From Muribaculaceae bacterium (GTDB taxonomy: Bacteria; Bacteroidota; Bacteroidia; Bacteroidales; G3-4614): DNA of 32,981 nucleotides. Positions 1-4,874 of this stretch are shown here, piece after piece; position 1 is the first letter of the stretch, and every line of letters starts with the position of its first letter. A program made the position numbers and the translations under genes. A model generated the notes under the pieces. The model had not been told where the DNA came from. It worked only from the letters and a program-made list of their open reading frames with translations, and made no database searches. Location of the stretch: NCBI GenBank assembly GCA_017546805.1, contig JAFYRT010000021.1, positions 1 through 32,981 of the forward strand. Direction: 5' to 3'.

Positions 1-35
1 ATCGGCTGTCCGATAAAATGTGTACTTTTACTCAT
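1..35 (-). CDS. Transposase N-terminus, partial (IS4-type, DUF4372-like)
   Basis: Eleven codons are visible before the contig ends: MSKSTHFIGQP, with ATG at 33-35 on the minus strand. From memory this resembles the first residues of Bacteroidales IS4-family transposases with a DUF4372 domain, which often begin with an S-T-x-F-x-G-Q-P pattern. The same start appears at 32946 on the plus strand. No catalytic DDE residue is in view, so the family call is tentative. Codons F-I-G-Q are spelled by the internal copy of the terminal repeat. Confidence 0.6.
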   Translation of the reverse strand, partial: MSKSTHFIGQP

Positions 36-73
36 GGTTATACATGTTGGAGCAAAAACAAAAATAACCTAAA

Positions 74-105
74 AGGACTGATTCCTGCAATATGGAACCA
101 GTCCT
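74..105. terminator. Hairpin inside the IS leader (left copy)
   Basis: A 12-base arm AGGACTGATTCC pairs with GGAACCAGTCCT (one A-C mismatch) around an 8-base loop. It is followed on the plus strand by AATTTTTT and, in the transposase direction, by TTTT. It lies between the IS tip and the transposase start, so it may block read-through transcription into the transposase and outward transcription from the element. The function is inferred. Confidence 0.6.
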
Positions 106-140
106 AATTTTTTATTCTCTCAAAAAAGTTTTATCGGACA

Positions 141-394
141 CTAATAATTTTTTAATATTACTCTGATTCAAATACGTCTTTATTTCTCTTTTTGATTTTT
201 ATCGGACAGCAATAACAGAAAATAAATGAATTCATCAATAATCATATAAGATTAAAAGGAAGGATTAATTTAATTCAACTTAATGATATAGAAATACATA
301 CATTATTATAATCTACCTACAAATAAAGAGTGTGCCAATCGGTACACTCTTTGTCTATATAAAGATTCTAATATGAGTAGAAGTCCGGAATATT
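141..394. other. AT-rich intergenic strip with a solo IS-end repeat
   Basis: No gene is seen here. The strip contains TTTTATCGGACA again at 197-208, followed by GCAATAA, the same bases that flank the right-hand IS end. It is probably a relic or solo end of the same element. The only other structure is the rloB terminator at 325-352. Confidence 0.6.
325..352 (-). terminator. Terminator of the rloA-rloB unit
   Basis: AAAGAGTGTGCC (325-336) pairs with GGTACACTCTTT (341-352) around the loop AATC, a 12-bp stem with one G-U pair. On the minus strand it is followed by ATTTG, giving a short T-rich tail. It lies 43 bases past the rloB stop, where the two-gene transcript should end. Confidence 0.7.
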
Positions 395-988
395 CTATTC
401 TTTTATTCCAAGTTCTTCTATTAATTTTCCCATTTCAGTATATATGAAGTTATAATTTGAATCATCCCTTGATGCAATAGATTTCTTTGAATTTTCTATG
501 GCTCTTTTAAGACAGCCTCCATTTTTCTTGAATAATCCATGTAAGGAATGTTTTCCTAGAAATTTGTCAGATACATCATATCCACATTTATGTTTTAACC
601 AAGTTTTTAAACCATCGTTACTCTTTAATGCGGTTGAATATTCAAAATAATAGTAAAAGAATACTTCAATAGAGGGAAATGATTCGTAGAAGTATACTTT
701 ACAATTTGTCCCATATAGCTTGTTAGAGATTGTTTTATTATGAAATTTGTTTTTGAGTTCTCTATATTTGGGGTTGTTAACCTTGTTATCCATATCTATA
801 AGACAGTGAATTTTTGTATACCCTTCATTTGCATATTTTCTTATAGCCCTATCTAATTCGTCTAAATTATAAGGTTTTAGTTTCATGTGTGAAGGTTTTG
901 TCTTTAAGACATCTCGCATAGATTCCATGTAATACTTTTCAGTAATACCTTCCCCAATAAAAATCTCTATATCTCTTAACTTTTTCAT
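395..988 (-). CDS. rloB: RloB-like TOPRIM-type protein
   Basis: This is the small partner of the AAA ATPase upstream. An acidic set typical of TOPRIM folds is visible: IGEGITEKYY near residues 12-20 (Glu in GEGITE), then LIDMD with Asp-x-Asp about 50 residues later, then a hydrophobic ESFPSIEVFFYYYF stretch matching the S-N-P-x-F-E-x-W-F segment of RloB proteins. RloB-type proteins sit next to RloA ATPases near type I restriction genes. Related ATPase/TOPRIM pairs (OLD, GajAB, PARIS) act in phage defence, so nucleic acid cleavage is a reasonable but unproven role. ATG at 988 lies 2 nt past the rloA stop; an in-frame GTG at 997 would overlap rloA. The two are almost surely translationally coupled. 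The length of 197 aa is normal. Confidence 0.8.
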   Translation of the reverse strand: MKKLRDIEIFIGEGITEKYYMESMRDVLKTKPSHMKLKPYNLDELDRAIRKYANEGYTKIHCLIDMDNKVNNPKYRELKNKFHNKTISNKLYGTNCKVYFYESFPSIEVFFYYYFEYSTALKSNDGLKTWLKHKCGYDVSDKFLGKHSLHGLFKKNGGCLKRAIENSKKSIASRDDSNYNFIYTEMGKLIEELGIKE

Positions 989-990
989 AG

Positions 991-2271
991 TTAACACTCT
1001 TTTATGAAATCTAAATATGCTGAACCTAAATCTGGTTTTGCTCCCAATCTGCCAATTTTATATGCATGATAAAGTGATAGATTTTTGTGTAATCCCATAT
1101 CGCTTACTCGAGTATATAATGATGTTGCACTTGACTTCTCCTTATCTACTAGATACACCATATCTCTGCGAATAAACTCCTCCTCTAATAATAATATATT
1201 ATGAGTAGAGAAGAAAAGCTGTGATTGCTCAGAATTGTGTAGCATTAGTGCAATATAATATGTCATTAAATCGTAGTGCATACGATTTCCCAACTCGTCA
1301 AAGAAGTAGATATGATTCTCTCTAACCATATCATACAAGTAATCCATTAGTTCTGTAAATCTTTTTGTTCCATCAGATTGAAAAGCAGAACGAATTTCAA
1401 AATCGCCATTGTCTGAGTGGTTAGTAAAAGAAACATCGTTCAAACGGATGAATTTTTCCTCATCAGGCAATGATGACTGTTTGATTAATTCAACATATTC
1501 AGATGACATATTGCTTGAATTATCGACAATAGACATATTTGTAATATTAAAGTCTGCTTTATTAAGAAGATTTAGATAAAACTCTTTTTTGAGATTGTCT
1601 TTACATACATTATTAATTTCTGCAACCATTGATTTCCCAGCACCATCGCCATTAATATTATGAATTCTTCTTCTAACCCAATTAAATAAGTGCATAATTT
1701 TTGAGGCGTCATCATTTAATGAAACCTTCGCAATTGTACTGAGTACAGTGTGATTGTTGAAAGTAGCATCTTTTATTGAAGTTTGTGTTTTTGCAGACAT
1801 TTCCAATGTTTTACCAAACCTAATATTTGGACGCTTATCTATTCCTACATACTCACGATAATAAAAATCTGCCTCGTTTCTTGTAGGGTTGTATGTTAAT
1901 TTTTCTCTTATGATATGTGTTTTGCAATATGATACTTCATAATTGAATTTAATACCATCTTTATAGAAAGTAACTTCCATACATGTTGGTTTATCATCCT
2001 GTAAAGCAAAGGGTGTATAATGAATTATACTATTTTGTTTATCGTATGTAGGTATGCATAAAAGATTGAATAATGCATCCATTGCATATAGTATATTTGA
2101 TTTACCAGAGGCATTTGCTCCATAGAAGACACTAAGTTTATTAATAAATACATTTGGTTTAACCTCAACCGTAAGTAAGTCTCTATTGGTTTTGTCTTTT
2201 GTTGCCTCAAAACTTATAGTTTGCTTATCCCTAATAGATAAAAAATTCTCAACAGAAAACGAATGTATCAT
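991..2271 (-). CDS. rloA: RloA-like AAA family ATPase
   Basis: A 426-aa P-loop ATPase of the AAA_15/AAA_21 (ABC/SMC-like) type. The N-terminus MIHSFSVENFLSIRDKQTI is the usual first strand of such proteins. Walker A GANASGKS is at 51-58, a signature-like QSDGTKRF at 298-305, Walker B IYFFDEL at 321-327 and the H-loop STHN at 355-358. The roughly 240-residue insert between Walker A and the signature has no recognised domain. All ATPase motifs look intact, so the gene is probably functional. It is the first gene of a two-gene unit with rloB and probably senses or gates the TOPRIM partner, by analogy with GajA and AriA systems. A -7 element TACTTTTG (2306-2313, minus) gives a leader of about 30 nt. 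Confidence 0.85.
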   Translation of the reverse strand: MIHSFSVENFLSIRDKQTISFEATKDKTNRDLLTVEVKPNVFINKLSVFYGANASGKSNILYAMDALFNLLCIPTYDKQNSIIHYTPFALQDDKPTCMEVTFYKDGIKFNYEVSYCKTHIIREKLTYNPTRNEADFYYREYVGIDKRPNIRFGKTLEMSAKTQTSIKDATFNNHTVLSTIAKVSLNDDASKIMHLFNWVRRRIHNINGDGAGKSMVAEINNVCKDNLKKEFYLNLLNKADFNITNMSIVDNSSNMSSEYVELIKQSSLPDEEKFIRLNDVSFTNHSDNGDFEIRSAFQSDGTKRFTELMDYLYDMVRENHIYFFDELGNRMHYDLMTYYIALMLHNSEQSQLFFSTHNILLLEEEFIRRDMVYLVDKEKSSATSLYTRVSDMGLHKNLSLYHAYKIGRLGAKPDLGSAYLDFIKEC

Positions 2272-2305
2272 AATATCAAATTTTTATTATATAGTATATG
2301 TATGA

Positions 2306-2313
2306 CAAAAGTA
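2306..2313 (-). promoter_or_regulatory. Probable -7 promoter element for rloA-rloB
   Basis: On the minus strand this reads TACTTTTG, matching the Bacteroides -7 consensus TAnnTTTG. A clear TTTG is not seen at the expected 19-21 base distance (only ATTG nearby). Transcription would start near 2301, about 30 nt before the rloA start codon. Confidence 0.5.
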
Positions 2314-2555
2314 TGTAAAAAATATTATAAATGCAATTATTAAAGCAAATATCGTAAATTATCTACAAAAACAACGTAAAAAATATAAATTTGTTGTATT
2401 CGGAAGTGTTGTAATAGCGATTTTTTTAGGTTTTCAATTTTGATATGTTTTTTCTTACCTCAGAAAAGGGTATTTTGCTAAAAATAGTATTTGCACCCTC
2501 CTCCCTATATTTTAGAAATTCAATCACTTTTGGCGTAAGCCTCCTATTGTTTTGT
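2314..2555. other. Intergenic, no gene seen
   Basis: This AT-rich spacer separates the rloA promoter from the RhuM-type remnant. It may hold more decayed RhuM sequence, but no convincing similarity could be read by eye. Confidence 0.4.
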
Positions 2556-2693
2556 ATGGATATATTTGAGGATGGAGAATAATTAGTAAAGGAATCAGTT
2601 GTTCGAAAATTCCGAACAGTTCAAATAGAGGGTACGCGTTTTCGCCGTTGGGCTACTCAGAGGCTTCACGAAAATATCCAAAAGGGTTTTGTA
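2556..2693 (+). pseudogene. Remnant of a RhuM-family gene
   Basis: Frame from 2556 reads MDIFEDGE, a TAA stop, then LVKESVVRKFRTVQIEG joined directly to TRFRRWATQRLHENIQKGFV. The pieces FEDGEL, SVxRKFR and RFRRWATQRL are hallmark segments of RhuM (virulence protein RhuM / Fic-associated) proteins in their normal order. The 'FYNLDxIISVGYRV' segment that usually lies between the last two is missing, so there is an internal deletion as well as the stop. The N-terminus and most of the C-terminus are absent. RhuM genes are common passengers of type I restriction loci, which fits the neighbouring RloAB and DUF1016 genes. Confidence 0.75.
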
Positions 2694-2823
2694 TATTTGT
2701 ATTTAATTTTGAATATTTCTAATATTAAATACACTGCATTCCGTTGTAAAGTAAAGCCAGTAATGGTATTGACTCCAGCATTTATGATCTTATTGATTCG
2801 CTTTGCCATTATTGAGGATACTA

Positions 2824-3855
2824 TTACTTTGTTTTCATTGACTTCTTTATTTCATCTGCGACAAGTTCCTGTAACTTGTTTTTGGGTAGCAAATATTGAT
2901 ATTCGGCAACGCCAATTGGTTTGTTAATATCTTGTAGAGCCAATTCTACATCCAGATGGTCTTTTTCGGCACATAAGATGATTCCGATAGATGGATTTTC
3001 ATCGGGAGCCTTTTCTATCTTATCCAGCAGGGATAGGTAGAAGTTCATCTTACCTACATATTCGGGTTTGAATTCGCCAATCTTCAATTCAATGGCAACC
3101 ATAGAACGGAGTCGGCGATGGAAAAAAAGTAAGTCAACACGATACTCCTTATCGTTAAAGGTCAGTGTATGCTGATTACCGATAAAACTAAAACCGCTAC
3201 CCAGTTCCATTATAAAGGTTGTGATTTTCTGAACAAGACGACGTTCCAACTCCAACTCTTTCAATGGTTCAACTGCATCAATGAATCCAAGATTATAACT
3301 ACTGCGGAACACTTCATTGGCGTAATCAGCTTGCTGAGCAGGCAATGTAGAGTCAAAGTTGTTGGACTTCTCTACTGCTTGTATTGAAAGGTGGTATTCG
3401 GACTTCAATGCGTGATTTAACATATCTCGAGACCATCCTTTTGCATATACTTCGTTAGCGTAGAATACGATATATTCAGGAGGCAAATCATAACTCATAA
3501 GGAGTAGATTATGGCTCCATGGCAAAACTGCTACAGCCTGTTGCACTTTTATATCGTATTGACAATAACGAAGATAAAAGCGTTTCATATTCCATAGGTT
3601 TCTTGGAGATAATCCCATGTCGGGATACTTTGTTTTCAAATCTATGGATAGTCTCTTTACGATACTATCGCCATGCTTGCTGTCAACCTTTCTCTCGTCT
3701 AGCAACTTACCTATCTCCCAATAGGAAGACATCGCAATAGTATTCAATTGTTTTGCTATACGTAATCGAGAAGTTTCAATTACTGCTACAGCCTGTTGCA
3801 GTAATTCATTGTAATCTTCTTCGCTGAATGGTCTTGAAACGGTTAAATCCTTCAT
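2824..3855 (-). CDS. YhcG/DUF1016 PD-(D/E)XK nuclease family protein
   Basis: A 343-aa protein with the two parts of the YhcG (DUF1016) family. The N-terminal helical DUF1016_N region covers about 15-160, with SYWEIGKLL and VAVLPWSHNLLLM. The C-terminal PD-(D/E)XK nuclease-like region covers about 190-335, with the catalytic series Asp241 (YRVDLLFF) and Glu256-x-Lys258 (AIELKIGEFKPE). The length is typical and the active-site residues are intact. Family members sit in defence islands and mobile elements and are thought to be nucleases; the natural target is unknown. ATG at 3855 follows a TACCTTTG element by about 30 nt. A 19-bp DNA repeat occurs twice in the gene (3527-3545, 3782-3800), both coding QQAVAV. 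No terminator is seen after the stop. Confidence 0.85.
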   Translation of the reverse strand: MKDLTVSRPFSEEDYNELLQQAVAVIETSRLRIAKQLNTIAMSSYWEIGKLLDERKVDSKHGDSIVKRLSIDLKTKYPDMGLSPRNLWNMKRFYLRYCQYDIKVQQAVAVLPWSHNLLLMSYDLPPEYIVFYANEVYAKGWSRDMLNHALKSEYHLSIQAVEKSNNFDSTLPAQQADYANEVFRSSYNLGFIDAVEPLKELELERRLVQKITTFIMELGSGFSFIGNQHTLTFNDKEYRVDLLFFHRRLRSMVAIELKIGEFKPEYVGKMNFYLSLLDKIEKAPDENPSIGIILCAEKDHLDVELALQDINKPIGVAEYQYLLPKNKLQELVADEIKKSMKTK

Positions 3856-3886
3856 AGTCTTATCTCTCTATTGCTTAAACCTTATG

Positions 3887-3894
3887 CAAAGGTA
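3887..3894 (-). promoter_or_regulatory. Probable -7 promoter element for the DUF1016 gene
   Basis: On the minus strand it reads TACCTTTG (TAnnTTTG consensus). A weak ATTG lies 17 bases upstream in place of TTTG. The predicted start near 3882 leaves a leader of about 27 nt before ATG at 3855. Confidence 0.5.
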
Positions 3895-4090
3895 TAAAAG
3901 ATTTTCGGTTGCAATGTAACTAAACAGGCTTAAATGCCTTTTATATATTGAATTATGATAATATTCTGTTTATTGTAACTTCACTTCCCAATGAAAACAG
4001 TAGGTAGATTCTGTTCCCTTTTTGTAGCTATAGGCTCTTCAACGCCTTTTCTCTTATCAAAATAGAGCTATGACCACTTCAAGATGTAAC
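3895..4090. other. Intergenic, nothing recognised
   Basis: No convincing reading frame, repeat or hairpin was found between the DUF1016 promoter and the decayed gene fragment at 4091. Confidence 0.5.
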
Positions 4091-4311
4091 TCAACTTTCA
4101 GATGTAGCCAAATCATATTGTTGTGTGGTTGCAGAGCAAAGCACCCCATTCTTGTATGTAGCTTTAATGGTGCCTTTGAGTGTCGGGGCTGTTGTTCCGA
4201 ACAATTCCACCAATTCCATTTCAGACATCCATGTCGTATTAGCTCCTTATTTTGAGAAATATGTAAAAACAGACGACTCTAATATTCAATCGGTATGTGT
4301 TGAATAATTGG
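4091..4311 (-). pseudogene. Decayed helix-turn-helix-type gene fragment
   Basis: Read on the minus strand, 4311 downwards gives PIIQHIPIEY and then a stop. A different frame gives LESSVFTYFSK, a TAA, then GANTTWMSEMELVELFG followed by TTAPTLKGTIKATYKNGVL, and an odd tail ending at TGA (4091-4093). The central part resembles small conserved Bacteroidales proteins that begin with a 'TxWMSExELxELFxTxxPTL' helix-turn-helix, distantly like the RhuM N-terminus. One frameshift near 4285 and one in-frame stop near 4252 make it a pseudogene. A plus-strand frame over the same bases looks less coding-like. Confidence 0.45.
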
Positions 4312-4313
4312 AT

Positions 4314-4418
4314 ATGGCAAAGACTGAAAGAGATGAAATTTTACGTCAATTGCAAGAACGAGACAAAAGTATATTTAACCTGTTTCTAAGAATGTTTTTA
4401 TGTTCTTATTTGATTTAA
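4314..4418 (+). CDS. Possible truncated IS66-like N-terminal fragment (34 aa)
   Basis: A short frame reads MAKTERDEILRQLQERDKSI and then a hydrophobic, unrelated-looking tail (FNLFLRMF) before TAA. The first 20 residues look like the coiled-coil start of IS66-type transposases in Bacteroidales. No other IS66 part or terminal repeat is seen. It could equally be chance coding in a decayed strip. Confidence 0.2.
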   Translation: MAKTERDEILRQLQERDKSIFNLFLRMFLCSYLI

Positions 4419-4441
4419 AATCAGGGGAATGTGGGGATAAA

Positions 4442-4478
4442 AAAGAAAGACAAACCATCAAAAATGATGATTTGTCTC
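4442..4478 (-). terminator. Terminator of the tRNA-Gly/tRNA-Leu unit
   Basis: On the minus strand GACAAATCATCA pairs with TGATGGTTTGTC around a TTTT loop (12 bp, one G-U) and is followed by TTTCTTTTTTA. It starts a few bases past the 3' end of tRNA-Leu. Confidence 0.8.
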
Positions 4479-4484
4479 TTTCGG

Positions 4485-4571
4485 TACCCGGAGCGGGACT
4501 TGAACCCGCACAGCCGTATTATAGCCAAAGGATTTTAAGTCCTTCGTGTCTACCGATTCCACCATCCGGGC
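4485..4571 (-). tRNA. tRNA-Leu (anticodon TAA)
   Basis: An 87-nt class II tRNA. The acceptor GCCCGGA pairs with TCCGGGT (G1-U72 wobble), the D arm has TGGTGGAATCGGTAGACA, and the anticodon stem-loop GGACTTAAAATCC gives TAA. A long variable arm follows, then the T arm GCGGGTTCAAGTCCCGC. The discriminator is A and the next bases are CCG, so the CCA end is not fully encoded and must be added. The 3' end borders the accessory strip at lower coordinates. Confidence 0.95.
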
Positions 4572-4579
4572 GAAACCAT

Positions 4580-4655
4580 TGGAGCGAAAAACGGGACTCG
4601 AACCCGCGACCCTAACCTTGGCAAGGTTATGCTCTACCAACTGAGCTATTTTCGC
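4580..4655 (-). tRNA. tRNA-Gly (anticodon GCC)
   Basis: A 76-nt tRNA including an encoded CCA (4580-4582). The acceptor GCGAAAA pairs with TTTTCGC, the D arm reads AGCTCAGTTGGTAGAGC, the anticodon stem-loop ACCTTGCCAAGGT gives GCC, and the T arm is CGCGGGTTCGAGTCCCG. It is the first tRNA of the unit, with 8 bases between it and tRNA-Leu, so they share a precursor. Confidence 0.95.
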
Positions 4656-4672
4656 ATTTGCATTTGCGGGTG

Positions 4673-4703
4673 CAAAGATACTCTTGTTTTTTGTATTTGC
4701 AAA
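4673..4703 (-). promoter_or_regulatory. Promoter of the tRNA unit
   Basis: On the minus strand TTTG (4700-4703) is followed after 19 bases by TATCTTTG (4673-4680), a full match to the Bacteroides TTTG / TAnnTTTG promoter. The start would lie near 4667, about 12 bases before tRNA-Gly. Confidence 0.85.
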
Positions 4704-4741
4704 AAAATATACCTAAAAAATAACTAAATATTTTAAAATAG

Positions 4742-4749
4742 TATCTTTG
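4742..4749 (+). promoter_or_regulatory. -7 promoter element for the GH92 gene
   Basis: TATCTTTG matches TAnnTTTG. No TTTG is seen 19-21 bases upstream. The predicted start near 4755 gives a leader of about 120 nt before ATG 4875, with no clear hairpin. Confidence 0.55.
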
Positions 4750-4874
4750 CTGTGTGCTTATGGTTTTGATTTATAGCTGTATATGCTTATTTTGTGTTGC
4801 TAAATTTACTGTTTTGCGAATACCCCGTTATTTTTATATATTTGCTTTTTCTTTATACTATATATAACATAATA

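Larger units (their letters stand above)
1..140 (-). mobile_element. End of an insertion sequence (left contig edge)
   Basis: This stretch is the exact reverse complement of 32841-32980. Reading from the inner boundary outwards it has TGTCCGATAAAA at the tip (RC of 129-140), a hairpin at 74-105, and then the start of a transposase frame leaving the contig. A second copy of the tip in opposite orientation lies at 7-18, so 7-140 also looks like a 134-bp unit with 12-bp terminal inverted repeats. The IS body is outside the window. The identical length of 140 bases at both ends also fits an assembler stopping one k-mer into a repeat. IS4-type assignment is an inference from the transposase N-terminus only. 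Confidence 0.85.

Noticed and set aside
2428-2610. Minus-strand frame reading SNISIQNNRRLTPKVIEFLK and ending at a stop
   Set aside because: It looks coding at first but has no start and is explained as the shadow of the RhuM remnant on the plus strand; the palindrome GTTCGaaaattcCGAAC gives similar residues on both strands.
4125-4307. Plus-strand 60-codon frame with FLYVALMVPLSVGAVV
   Set aside because: No recognised family; the opposite strand gives a more protein-like helix-turn-helix pattern over the same bases.
4400-4640. Frames reading GAGLEPAQPYYSQRI and similar on both strands
   Set aside because: These are translations of the tRNA-Leu and tRNA-Gly genes, a well-known false ORF pattern.
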